From: Mycobacteroides abscessus ATCC 19977
Lineage (GTDB): Bacteria; Actinomycetota; Actinomycetes; Mycobacteriales; Mycobacteriaceae
Direction: 5' to 3'
Assembly (NCBI RefSeq): GCF_000069185.1
Contig: NC_010397.1
Location: 1,860,001 to 1,924,000, forward strand
Length of the DNA: 64,000 nucleotides
Shown one piece after another: positions 10,332 through 18,165 of this stretch; position 1 is the stretch's first letter; each line of letters opens with the position of its first letter. The notes beneath the pieces were generated by a model, which had not been told where the DNA came from, searched no databases, and saw only the letters and a program-made list of their open reading frames with translations. The translations under genes were made by a program, and so were the position numbers.

Positions 10332-10513
10332 GAATCAGATCTCAAACTCTCAGGAAGCCGTTACCTCAAATTCGTCCGTGGGACTGGCGCAACACGCGCA
10401 CCACAGGGCACAATGGTGTCACAAGGCACATTGATGTAATTCGGTAACACGCTCCAGAAGCTTCGCGAGTCGTTGGGGAAGACGTCCTCGTCGAAGACAA
10501 AGGAGCACTACGA

Positions 10514-11047
10514 ATGCACGCGTCGCCTCAGTTCGCCGACTCGACAACCGGCGTGGTGTATATCCATGCCTCACCGGCCGCGGTATGCCCGCATGTCGAG
10601 TGGGCGCTTACGTCAACGCTGACGTCGACTCCTTCGGCCCGCGGCCTGGAGACGCTCAAGCTGCGCTGGCAGGCTCAACCGGCCATGGCGGGGCAGTTGC
10701 GTGCCGTCACCAACTGGGTTGGCCCGGTCGGTACCGGTGCACGCCTGGCCAACGCGCTGCGCTCGTGGCCGGTGTTGCGCTTCGAGGTCACCGAGGACCC
10801 CAGCGAGGGCGTGGACGGTCAGCGGTTCAGCCACGTGCCGCAGCTCGGCATGTGGAGCGGAGCAACCAGCGCCAACGGCGACATCATGGTCAGCGAGATG
10901 CGGTTACGTGGGCTGATGGAGTCCGACCCCGGCAGCATCACCTCGGAGCTCGACAACATGCTGGGTACCGCATGGGATGACGCGCTGGAGCCGTACCGCA
11001 GTGGCGGCGACGGCGCCGAGGTGACCTGGCTGCGCGGAGTCGGTTAA
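10514..11047 (+). CDS. DUF3145 domain protein
   Basis: 177 aa, matching the actinobacterial DUF3145 family of unknown function (for example GVVYIHASPAAVCPHVEWAL near the N-terminus and a C-terminal EVTWLRGVG). No signal peptide or membrane segment. The ATG is preceded by AAAGGAG at good spacing. It is monocistronic: 182 bp of upstream non-coding DNA and a 5-bp convergent gap to the next gene. DUF3145 proteins are widely conserved in mycobacteria; no function can be read from the sequence. Confidence 0.85.
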   Translation: MHASPQFADSTTGVVYIHASPAAVCPHVEWALTSTLTSTPSARGLETLKLRWQAQPAMAGQLRAVTNWVGPVGTGARLANALRSWPVLRFEVTEDPSEGVDGQRFSHVPQLGMWSGATSANGDIMVSEMRLRGLMESDPGSITSELDNMLGTAWDDALEPYRSGGDGAEVTWLRGVG

Positions 11048-11052
11048 GAGCC

Positions 11053-11439
11053 TTAGCTCTTGCTGGCGTTACCGACCAAGCGGCTCACCAGGAAAGCGAC
11101 GTAGGCCAGGCCGCCGAGGCTGCCCACGATGCGGGTGCGCCGGAATGCCAGGGCCAAGCCGAGCAGGAGCTCGGTGAAACCGTTTTGGTACACCCAGCGG
11201 CGTGTGTCCTCCGGGAAGGCGACCTTGGAGATGGACTCGAACGGCTGGGGCGCGACGAAATGCGCCACGCCGGTGGCTGCCAGACCCGCGCCGCCCGCGC
11301 GGAATCCGATGCGGATCAGATTCGCGATGAGGACCGAAAGTCGCTCGAAAAGACTCGGGCCGACCTTCGTCGTCACGAGCGTTGCGGTCGGCTGACCGTC
11401 GACGAGCAACTTGAGTGCTTTCTTGCGCCGAAGTGCCAT
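11053..11439 (-). CDS. Small membrane protein of unknown function
   Basis: 128 aa. A basic N-terminus (ALRRKKALKLL) is followed by three to four hydrophobic segments at about residues 33-60, 88-100 and 104-122, with GFTELLLGLALAFRRTRIVG between them. The arrangement recalls small DoxX-like integral membrane proteins, but I see no diagnostic motif. The ATG is at the edge of a 59-bp spacer facing the end of the TetR gene, which is on the same strand. Assignment as a real gene rests on codon pattern, hydrophobic periodicity and a clean convergent end. Confidence 0.7.
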   Translation of the reverse strand: MALRRKKALKLLVDGQPTATLVTTKVGPSLFERLSVLIANLIRIGFRAGGAGLAATGVAHFVAPQPFESISKVAFPEDTRRWVYQNGFTELLLGLALAFRRTRIVGSLGGLAYVAFLVSRLVGNASKS

Positions 11440-11498
11440 TCCCCAGACTCCCTTGTCAATTATGTGAATGAAGCGTCACTCTAACAGTACGGGCCTGG

Positions 11499-12086
11499 TT
11501 AGGAATGGGCTTGCCGGGCGGCGGGTCGGAGTCCGTCCATCAAGAGATTCAGTAGGCGATCGGCCTGGGCTTCCTGCTCGGGCCGGGGGGCCACGGTGAA
11601 GATACCGATGAGGGAGGCGGCGATGTCTTCGGCCGTGACATCGGCGCGGAGGTCGCCCGCCGCGTGACCGGCATCGAGGATGGTGGTGACGGCCTTAAGT
11701 AGTTCGGCCCGGGTCTCGGCGTGGCCAATGTGGCCGGATTCGATCATCGTGTGCAGTGTGTCGAGCATGCCGTTCTTGGTCGCGATCCAGTCCCCGAACG
11801 AGTCCATCCAACGCCGCATTGCCGTGGCCGGAGGTAGCTGCCCGAGCAGCTCGTGGGCGCCCGTGGTCAATCGCACCACCTGGTCCCGGTAGACCGCGTC
11901 CACCAGCGACTCGCGGGTAGGGAAGTGCCGGTAGAGCGTGGCGATGCCGACCCCGGCCTGACGGGCGATGGCACGCATCGACGGCTCGGAGTCGGCGGAC
12001 GCGAACGCTCGGGTCGCCGCCGCGAGCAGTTGGTCGCGGTTCCGGGCCGCGTCCGCCCGCGGCGTGCGCAGCTCAGCCTCGGACAA
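11499..12086 (-). CDS. TetR/AcrR family transcriptional regulator
   Basis: 195 aa. The N-terminal helix-turn-helix (about residues 25-70) contains SMRAIARQAGVGIATLYRHFPTRESLVDAVY, the usual TetR recognition helix. The C-terminal half is the variable ligand-binding domain. The start codon appears to be TTG; no in-frame ATG fits. It is divergent from a quinone-oxidoreductase-like gene across a 93-bp region that holds three copies of an 8-bp half-site, so autoregulation and control of the neighbour are inferred. Ligand unknown. Confidence 0.9.
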   Translation of the reverse strand: MSEAELRTPRADAARNRDQLLAAATRAFASADSEPSMRAIARQAGVGIATLYRHFPTRESLVDAVYRDQVVRLTTGAHELLGQLPPATAMRRWMDSFGDWIATKNGMLDTLHTMIESGHIGHAETRAELLKAVTTILDAGHAAGDLRADVTAEDIAASLIGIFTVAPRPEQEAQADRLLNLLMDGLRPAARQAHS

Positions 12087-12098
12087 AGCGGATCACGC

Positions 12099-12145
12099 TC
12101 CGTTTATGTTACGGTCGCTCATGTAAACGGAGCATAGTCCGTTTA
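12099..12145. promoter_or_regulatory. Three-half-site operator between TetR gene and oxidoreductase
   Basis: TCCGTTTA at 12099-12106, its reverse complement TAAACGGA at 12124-12131 and TCCGTTTA again at 12138-12145. The first pair extends to a perfect 10-bp inverted repeat (GCTCCGTTTA / TAAACGGAGC) with a 17-bp spacer; the second pair has a 6-bp spacer. The cluster lies between divergent start codons, where a TetR operator would be expected. Binding is inferred, not shown. Confidence 0.7.
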
Positions 12146-12179
12146 TCTACGTTTCTTCGATCCCAAGGAGGCGGCGCAT

Positions 12180-13100
12180 ATGCGGGCCGTGCAACTCGAT
12201 TTTTTCGGCGGACCCGAGCTCCTGGCTGTCCGTGAGATTCCTGCTCCGCAGGCCGGTCCGGGACAGATCCGGGTGCGGGTCACCGCGGCCGGCTTGAACC
12301 CGATGGACTGGATCATCACCGCCGATGCGGACACCGCCGCCCGCTTCGGCCTGAGTCTTCCGGTCGGGTTTGGGACCGATTACGCGGGCGTGATCGACCA
12401 GGTCGGTGACGGGGTGTCCGGCTTCGCGGTGGGCGACCGGGTATTCGGGGGCGCGTTGTCCCGCGCGGTGGCCGACTTCGTGTTGATCAATGTGACCGGG
12501 GGGATCGCGGCCGAGGAGGCGCATCACATTCCCGACGGTATCGACGACCGCACCGCCGCAACCCTGGCGATCGCCGGTCGTACCGCGTCGGCGGCCCTGG
12601 CCGTGGTGAACCCGGGCCCGGGTGACACGGTGTTGATCGGCGGGGCCGGCGGCGGGGTTGGCGTCTTCGCCGTCCAGTTGGCCCGAATCGCCGGAGCGCG
12701 CGTGATTGGCACGGGATCGGCGACATCGGCCGATTTCCTGCGCGGCCTGGGGGCCGAGCCGGTCGCCTACGGTGACGGCCTGGCCAATCGGGTCCGAATA
12801 CTCGCTCCCGGCGGCATCACCGCGGCCATCGACCTGCATGGAACGGAAACTGTTTATGCCGCAAGGGAACTCGGAGTACCGGAGAGCCGGATTTGCACCA
12901 TCGCCACACAGGTGGAAGGCATTTCGGCAGCCAACGGCGCGAACGCCGCCGAGGGCGCGCTGGAGGAACTCGCCCGGCTGATCGCCGCAGGCCAACTTCG
13001 GGTGCCAATCGCCGCGAGCTTCCCGTTGGCGCAGATCCGCCGCGCGGTTGAACTGCAGGCCGGTCGGCACGTGCACGGCAAGATCGTCATCGACCTCTAG
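12180..13100 (+). CDS. NADPH:quinone reductase-like MDR oxidoreductase
   Basis: 306 aa medium-chain dehydrogenase/reductase without zinc ligands. It has the MDR GroES-like N-terminal domain (GTDYAGVIDQVGDGVSGFAVGDRVFG) and a Rossmann segment VLIGGAGGGVGVFAVQLARI (about 155). This places it with zeta-crystallin/quinone oxidoreductases that reduce quinones or enones with NADPH. Strong Shine-Dalgarno AAGGAGG 8 nt before the ATG. Probably the regulatory target of the divergent TetR gene. The physiological substrate is unknown; xenobiotic detoxification is a reasonable inference. Confidence 0.88.
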   Translation: MRAVQLDFFGGPELLAVREIPAPQAGPGQIRVRVTAAGLNPMDWIITADADTAARFGLSLPVGFGTDYAGVIDQVGDGVSGFAVGDRVFGGALSRAVADFVLINVTGGIAAEEAHHIPDGIDDRTAATLAIAGRTASAALAVVNPGPGDTVLIGGAGGGVGVFAVQLARIAGARVIGTGSATSADFLRGLGAEPVAYGDGLANRVRILAPGGITAAIDLHGTETVYAARELGVPESRICTIATQVEGISAANGANAAEGALEELARLIAAGQLRVPIAASFPLAQIRRAVELQAGRHVHGKIVIDL

Positions 13101-13109
13101 TTGTGTGGC

Positions 13110-13949
13110 CTAGGCGTCCGCCTGCCGGGCGGTGACGTCGATGCCGAACGTCTCCACCAGGAAGCTCACGATCGCCGGCGTGACCCGTCGCGGCCAAAAC
13201 CGCAGGGTGGCCAGGGTTCCGGCCGAAACAACTTGCGCACCAACGATATCGACGGCCAGGCTATGCGCGTCCGACGCCGGATGTAGCGGGTCGGCGGTCA
13301 GCGAGAGGATCATCGTGGGCACGTTCACCGACCGGCGTACCGCCCGCGGCGGGGCCATCCGGCCCACCAGCATCCCCCGCATGAACGCCGCTGATCGCGC
13401 CGGGGGAGCGGTCAGGAAGGCGCGGATCAGGCCCAGGGTGGGTTGTTCGGTCTCCGGGAACGAGCGGGCCACCGCACCGGCCAGCCACACGAGCGGACGG
13501 CCCAGAGTGAACAGCGTGAGCCCGGCCGACCACAGATATCCGGCGGCACCGATGCCGTGCTCCAGGAAGGGCCCCTCCAACAGCAGGCCCGCCACCCGCT
13601 CGGGCGCCAGCGCCGCGGCCTCGATGGAAATATTCGCGCCGACGGAGGTGCCGCCGAGCACCGCGCGTTCGATGCCCAGGGCATCCAGGGCGCCGATGAG
13701 CTGACGGCCCAACGCCTGCGAGTTATACCGGTCGGGCTCCAACGGGCGCTCGTCGGCGGTGGTACCCAGCAGGTCCAGGCAGATCACCCGGAAGCCGCGT
13801 GCCGCCAATTCCTGGGCCCACGCGTGCTCCAGGTAGTGCGAGGTGAGAAAGGCGTGAGACAGCACCACGACGCGGTCCCCGGAACCGAACTGGCGATATG
13901 CCAGCCGGTGTCCGTCGACGGAGATGGACGTGCGCCGGTGCTCCGACAT
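13110..13949 (-). CDS. Alpha/beta hydrolase at the end of the FAS-II operon
   Basis: 279 aa alpha/beta-hydrolase fold. The oxyanion region VVLSHAFLTSHYLEHAW follows the first strand, and the nucleophile elbow is GTSVGAN (GxSxG, Ser about 102). The catalytic Asp lies probably in SLTADPLHPASD; the C-terminal His is not obvious and should be checked. The ATG is only 7 bp after the accD6 stop on the same strand, so it is likely the last gene of the fabD-acpM-kas-accD6 transcript, a placement I do not recall from M. tuberculosis. Could be an esterase, thioesterase or haloalkane dehalogenase-like protein. Confidence 0.85.
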   Translation of the reverse strand: MSEHRRTSISVDGHRLAYRQFGSGDRVVVLSHAFLTSHYLEHAWAQELAARGFRVICLDLLGTTADERPLEPDRYNSQALGRQLIGALDALGIERAVLGGTSVGANISIEAAALAPERVAGLLLEGPFLEHGIGAAGYLWSAGLTLFTLGRPLVWLAGAVARSFPETEQPTLGLIRAFLTAPPARSAAFMRGMLVGRMAPPRAVRRSVNVPTMILSLTADPLHPASDAHSLAVDIVGAQVVSAGTLATLRFWPRRVTPAIVSFLVETFGIDVTARQADA

Positions 13950-13956
13950 GCAGGGT

Positions 13957-15378
13957 CTACAGCGGGATGTTCTTGTGACGGCCGCGGCGCGAGGGCGCCT
14001 CGGCCAGCGCGCGGGTCAGTACCGCGCGGGTCTGCGACGGCTCGATCTCCTCGTCGACCACGCCGATCTCGATGGCGCGATCCACGCCACCGGCGATCCG
14101 CTCGTGCTCGAGCGCCAGCTCCTCGTGCAGCGCCTCGCGCTCCTCGGGTGCGGCGGCGGCGAGTTGCTTCTTGTGCAGAATGCCGACGGCGGCCTTGGCG
14201 CCCATCACGGCGACCTCGGCGTCCGGCCAGGCGAACACCTTGGTGGCGCCCAGCGAGCGGGAGTTCATGGCGATGTAGGCGCCGCCGTAGATCTTGCGGG
14301 TCACCAGCGTGACGCGCGGAACGGTGGCCTCACCGAACGCGTGCAGCAGCTTGGCGCCGCGGCGCACCACGCCGCCCCACTCCTGGCCCACACCGGGCAG
14401 GTAACCCGGCACGTCCACGAGCACGATCAGCGGGATGCCGAAGGCGTTGCACAGGCGCACGAAACGTGCTGCCTTCTCGGCGCTTTCGGAGTTCAGGCAG
14501 CCGCCCAGACGCAGCGGATTGTTGGCCAGCACGCCGACGGTACGTCCGGCCAGCCGGCCCAGGCCGATGACCATCGAGGGGGCCCACTTGCCCTGGAACT
14601 CTTCGAACGGGTCGTCCCCGTCGAGCAGCGCGTTGACGATCGGGTGCACGTCGTAGGCGCGCTTGGCCGACTCGGGGAGCAGGGCGCGCAGATCGGTGTG
14701 GTCGGCCTCGGCGCGGCCCCGGTCGAAAACGCCTTGCTGGCAGAAGAAGCCGACCAGCTTGCGGCCGCGGGCGTAGGCGTCCAGTTCATCGTCGGCGACG
14801 ATGTGGCACACACCCGACTTCTTGTGGTGGGCATCGGGGCCACCCAGGGTCGCCATGTCGACGTCCTCACCGGTGACGCTGCGGACCACGTCGGGCCCGG
14901 TGACGAACACGCGGCTCTCCGGCGCCATGATGATGACGTCGGTCAGGGCCGGGCCGTATGCCGCGCCGCCGGCGGCGAAGCCCACGACCACCGAGATCTG
15001 GGGGATGTAGCCCGAGGCCCGGATCATGGCCTCGAAGACCAGCCCGACGGCGTGCAGAGCCTTCACACCCTCGGCCAACCGCGCACCGCCGGAGTGCCAG
15101 ATACCCACGATGGGGCTCTGCTCCTCGATGGCGGTGTCGTAGGCGTTGACGATGTGGCGGCAACCCTCGACACCCATGGCGCCGCCCATGACGGTGCCGT
15201 CGGTGCAGAAGGCGATGGTCCTGACTCCGTTGACCGTGCCCGCGGCGGCCAGCACACCCGAGCGGTCACGCTCATGCAGCAACTCGACGCTGCCGTCATC
15301 GAAGAAGGTGTTAAGCCGTAGCAGGGGGTCACGCGGATCGAGTGATTCGTCGATGGCCTCGGGAGCCAGGATCGTCAT
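13957..15378 (-). CDS. accD6: Acyl-CoA carboxylase beta subunit AccD6
   Basis: 473 aa carboxyltransferase subunit; with an AccA-type biotin subunit it makes malonyl-CoA for fatty-acid and mycolic-acid synthesis. Crotonase-fold halves contain the acyl-CoA-binding oxyanion segments (MGGAMGVEGC and IYGGAYIAMNS) and the LVDVPGYLPG motif typical of propionyl/acetyl-CoA carboxylases. The position immediately after kas in the FAS-II cluster is the M. tuberculosis accD6 position. The ATG lies 18 bp after the kas stop. Confidence 0.95.
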   Translation of the reverse strand: MTILAPEAIDESLDPRDPLLRLNTFFDDGSVELLHERDRSGVLAAAGTVNGVRTIAFCTDGTVMGGAMGVEGCRHIVNAYDTAIEEQSPIVGIWHSGGARLAEGVKALHAVGLVFEAMIRASGYIPQISVVVGFAAGGAAYGPALTDVIIMAPESRVFVTGPDVVRSVTGEDVDMATLGGPDAHHKKSGVCHIVADDELDAYARGRKLVGFFCQQGVFDRGRAEADHTDLRALLPESAKRAYDVHPIVNALLDGDDPFEEFQGKWAPSMVIGLGRLAGRTVGVLANNPLRLGGCLNSESAEKAARFVRLCNAFGIPLIVLVDVPGYLPGVGQEWGGVVRRGAKLLHAFGEATVPRVTLVTRKIYGGAYIAMNSRSLGATKVFAWPDAEVAVMGAKAAVGILHKKQLAAAAPEEREALHEELALEHERIAGGVDRAIEIGVVDEEIEPSQTRAVLTRALAEAPSRRGRHKNIPL

Positions 15379-15396
15379 CTTCAGCCTCTCTGGTTC

Positions 15397-16650
15397 TTAA
15401 TACTTGCCAAAGGCAAGCGCGACGTTGTGCCCGCCGAATCCAAACGAGTTGTTGATCGCATACTTAAAATCCCCGTGACGAGGCTCGCCCGCAACGACAT
15501 CCAGGTCGATTTCGGGATCAAGGTTGTCAAGATTGAGCGTCGGGGGGATAACACCGTCACGCAGAGCCAGCACAGTAAGCACGGACTCCAACGCGCCGAC
15601 GGCGCCGATCGAGTGGCCGAGCGCCGACTTTGGCGCGTAGACCGCGGCGTGCTGTACGCCGGCGACGTGAATGGCGTTGGCCTCGGCGACATCGCCGATC
15701 GGGGTGGCCGTGCCGTGAGCGTTGATGTGGTCAATGTCCTTGGGGGACAAGCCTGCTGTCTGAATTGCGCGGGTCATGGCCGCGCCGGCGCGAATGCCGT
15801 CGGGGCCGGGAGCCACCATGTGGTACGCGTCGGAGGTGATACCGGCACCCATCACGCGGCCGATGATCTGTGCGCCGCGAGCCTTGGCGTGCTCCTCGGT
15901 CTCGATGACCATGAGAGCACCGGCCTCGCCGAACACGAATCCGTCGCGGTCCTTGTCGAACGGGCGAGAAGCCTTCTCCGGCTCGTCATTCCGCGTCGAC
16001 ATGGCGCGCATCATGGAGAACGCGGCGATGGGCAGGGCTTCGATCATGCCCTCGACACCACCGCAGACGATCATGTCTGCATCGCCCATCACGATCTGGC
16101 GCCACGCGTGCGCGATGGCCTCGGAGCCGGAGGAACACGCCGACACCGGCGTGATGACACCCGCGCGGGCGCCGATCTCCAGGCCCACCACCGCGGCGGC
16201 ACCGTTGGGCATGCACATCTGCACGGCGAGGGGCGAAACCTTGCGAATGCCATGCTCGTTCATGGTGTCGTAGGTTTCGACGATGCGCTCGCCGCCGCCG
16301 AGCCCGGTACCGATGACGACACCAAGGCGGTCCTTGTCGATGTCATCGGGCGAGCCGGCGTTCTGCCACACCTGACGGCCTACGTGCAGCGCCATCCGCT
16401 GCACGTAGGCCATCCGGCGAAGTTCCAACCGGGTCATGTGGTTATCGATGGGCTCCTTGAGGTGCCCACCGATCCACACCGGCAGTCCGAACTTCTCGAC
16501 GAATTCGTCCTCGAGAACCTCGATACCGCTCTCCCCGGCGATCAGTCCCTTCCACGTGCCCTCGATGTCAGGCGCGATAGATGTCGTTGCGGCGAGAGCC
16601 GTCACAACGACGTTGGGGAAGCCACCGTTGGCAGTGGAAGGGAGTGTCAC
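15397..16650 (-). CDS. kasA: Beta-ketoacyl-ACP synthase KasA (FAS-II elongation)
   Basis: 417 aa. Condenses malonyl-AcpM with acyl-AcpM during meromycolate elongation. The Cys-His-His triad is Cys172 in VSACSSGS, His312 in NAHGTATP and His346 in SALGHSIGA. From recall it is much closer to M. tuberculosis KasA than to KasB (opening STANGGFP, C-terminal [16 protein letters not shown]). Starts with GTG overlapping the acpM TGA (GTGA). Only one kas gene separates acpM from accD6, whereas M. tuberculosis has kasA and kasB here. This is the target of thiolactomycin-type inhibitors. Confidence 0.96.
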   Translation of the reverse strand: MTLPSTANGGFPNVVVTALAATTSIAPDIEGTWKGLIAGESGIEVLEDEFVEKFGLPVWIGGHLKEPIDNHMTRLELRRMAYVQRMALHVGRQVWQNAGSPDDIDKDRLGVVIGTGLGGGERIVETYDTMNEHGIRKVSPLAVQMCMPNGAAAVVGLEIGARAGVITPVSACSSGSEAIAHAWRQIVMGDADMIVCGGVEGMIEALPIAAFSMMRAMSTRNDEPEKASRPFDKDRDGFVFGEAGALMVIETEEHAKARGAQIIGRVMGAGITSDAYHMVAPGPDGIRAGAAMTRAIQTAGLSPKDIDHINAHGTATPIGDVAEANAIHVAGVQHAAVYAPKSALGHSIGAVGALESVLTVLALRDGVIPPTLNLDNLDPEIDLDVVAGEPRHGDFKYAINNSFGFGGHNVALAFGKY

Positions 16651-16955
16651 TTGTCGGAGCCCTCCAGCTGCGCGCGGATGTTGGCCGCGGCCTCGGGGTT
16701 CTCCTGCTCGAGCTTCTCGATGTAGTTCACGACGTCACCGACGGTGCGCAGTCCGGCCAGGTCCTCATCGGGGATCTTCACGCCGTACTTGTCCTCGGTC
16801 TGGACGGCGATCTCAACCATCGACAGCGAGTCGATGTCCAGATCGTCAACGAACGACTTCTCGAGGGTGACCTCGGAAGGCTCGATACCGGTGACCTCTT
16901 CGATGATCTCGGCGAGACCGGCGACGATGCGATCTTTTTCTTCTGCGGTGGCCAC
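16647..16955 (-). CDS. acpM: Meromycolate extension acyl carrier protein AcpM
   Basis: 102 aa acidic acyl carrier protein. The phosphopantetheine serine is Ser43 in DIDSLSMVE. The C-terminal extension beyond the normal 80-aa ACP core ([14 protein letters not shown]) is the hallmark of mycobacterial AcpM. It carries growing meromycolate chains between FAS-II enzymes. It lies 118 bp after fabD, with a 4-nt GTGA overlap into kasA; GGGAGCC precedes its ATG. Confidence 0.97.
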   Translation of the reverse strand: MATAEEKDRIVAGLAEIIEEVTGIEPSEVTLEKSFVDDLDIDSLSMVEIAVQTEDKYGVKIPDEDLAGLRTVGDVVNYIEKLEQENPEAAANIRAQLEGSDK

Positions 16956-17073
16956 TCGGTGGCTCCCTTCGGTGTTATGGACTGCGGATGCAGCCCTGGG
17001 GTGAACTCTGTTATCTGGAACTGGACGAGAGGGCGGCTTTGCCCGCCCATCCGGGGTACTGCTAGTTGGCCGC

Positions 17074-18006
17074 TTAGAGCTCGGCCAGTGCTTCTAGATC
17101 TTCGGGGGTCTTGAGAGCGTGGTTGGGAACCCCGCGCATCTCGCGCTTGGCGATGCCGGACAGCGCCCCCGAGGGCGGCAGCTCCACCACGGCGGTCGCT
17201 GCCGGGGTGTCGTTGGCTGTCTTGAAGTACTCGGTGCACAGATCCCAGCGCACCGGCGAGGTCATCTGGTTGACCAGCTTGGCCATGGCGTCGGCACCGG
17301 AGGTGACGGGGGAGCCGTCGAGGTTCGACAGCAGCGTGACGGTCGGCTCGGACGGCGTGATGGCGGCGGCCGCGGCGGCGTAGGCCTCCTGCGCGGGGGC
17401 CATGAAGTGGGTGTGGAAGGCACCGGCGGTGGCGAGCTGGCGTACGCGGGCCTTGGCCGGCGGATCCTCGGCCAGCTTCTCCAGCGCCGTGATGCGGCCG
17501 GCGGCGACGATCTGTCCGACGGCGTTGCGGTTGGCGGGAACCAGTTCGAGGGCTTCGAGGCGCTCCAGCACCTCTGCCTCGTCGCCGCCCAGCACAGCAG
17601 ACATACCGGTGGGGTCCAGCGCGCAGGCCTTGGCCATCTCGGCGCCGCGGGTGGCGGCCAGGGTGATGGCCTCATCGGCGGAGATGACCCCGGCGATGGC
17701 ATAGGCGGCGATCTCGCCCACGGAGTGGCCGGCGACGATGACTTCGCCGCTGGCGATTTTCCCGTTGAGGTGACCGCGCTTGTTCAGCTCGTCATAGGCC
17801 AGCAGCGTCAGTGCGACGACCAGCGGCTGGGTGATGGAGGTGTCGGTGATCTCCTCGGCGGTGGCGGTGGTTCCCAGGCGCACCAGATCGAGTCCGCTGG
17901 CTTTCGACCACTGCTCGACCTGATCCGTGGCACCGGGCAGTTCGAGCCACGGGGTCAACATGCCGGGAGTCTGGGATCCCTGTCCGGGAGCGAGCAGTGC
18001 AATCAC
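17074..18006 (-). CDS. fabD: Malonyl-CoA:ACP transacylase FabD
   Basis: 310 aa; transfers malonyl from CoA to AcpM to feed FAS-II. The nucleophile is Ser95 in AGHSVGE, with Arg120 in ATRGAEM and the His in AFHTHF (198-200). The GQGSQ loop is at residues 8-12. The GTG start reads IALLAPGQG, as in M. tuberculosis FabD, but no Shine-Dalgarno precedes it. Instead an inverted repeat GTGTT-N6-AACAC abuts the start, suggesting leaderless translation and/or an operator at the start site. First gene of the FAS-II operon, downstream of mabR. Confidence 0.96.
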   Translation of the reverse strand: MIALLAPGQGSQTPGMLTPWLELPGATDQVEQWSKASGLDLVRLGTTATAEEITDTSITQPLVVALTLLAYDELNKRGHLNGKIASGEVIVAGHSVGEIAAYAIAGVISADEAITLAATRGAEMAKACALDPTGMSAVLGGDEAEVLERLEALELVPANRNAVGQIVAAGRITALEKLAEDPPAKARVRQLATAGAFHTHFMAPAQEAYAAAAAAITPSEPTVTLLSNLDGSPVTSGADAMAKLVNQMTSPVRWDLCTEYFKTANDTPAATAVVELPPSGALSGIAKREMRGVPNHALKTPEDLEALAEL

Positions 18007-18022
18007 GTGTTTAAGAGAACAC
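18007..18022. promoter_or_regulatory. Palindrome GTGTT-N6-AACAC abutting the fabD start
   Basis: Perfect 5-bp arms separated by 6 bp, touching the GTG of fabD and occupying the place where a ribosome-binding site would be. Could be an operator, or part of the core promoter of a leaderless transcript. An 11-bp near repeat of the adjoining sequence (GTxTAAGAGAA) occurs at 18009-18019 and 18043-18053. Confidence 0.45.
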
Positions 18023-18073
18023 TGTGAAGGGCCGTTCGCGCCGTGTAAGAGAAAATGAATCTTGTCTTAAGTA

Positions 18074-18132
18074 TTTGTGGGATGCCTACAAAAAGTCATC
18101 CATTGCGACCCGATCTATACCGTCTCGCAATG
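18074..18132. promoter_or_regulatory. Two palindromes in the mabR-fabD intergenic region
   Basis: TTTGT (18074-18078) and ACAAA (18088-18092) form an inverted repeat with 9-bp spacer. CATTGCGA (18101-18108) and TCGCAATG (18125-18132) form a perfect 8-bp inverted repeat with 16-bp spacer, whose centre reads TATAGAT on the minus strand, a -10-like element facing fabD. The natural candidate ligand is MabR, encoded just upstream. The second repeat is followed on the minus strand by a short T-run, so a role in ending mabR transcripts is an alternative. Confidence 0.5.
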
Positions 18133-18165
18133 TGGGACCTCGCAGGTGACCGGCCAGTAGCCCTT

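Noticed and set aside
13924..15321. 465-aa plus-strand open frame opposite accD6
   Set aside because: Mirror frame of a conserved enzyme gene; His/Gly/Val-rich with no domain signature.
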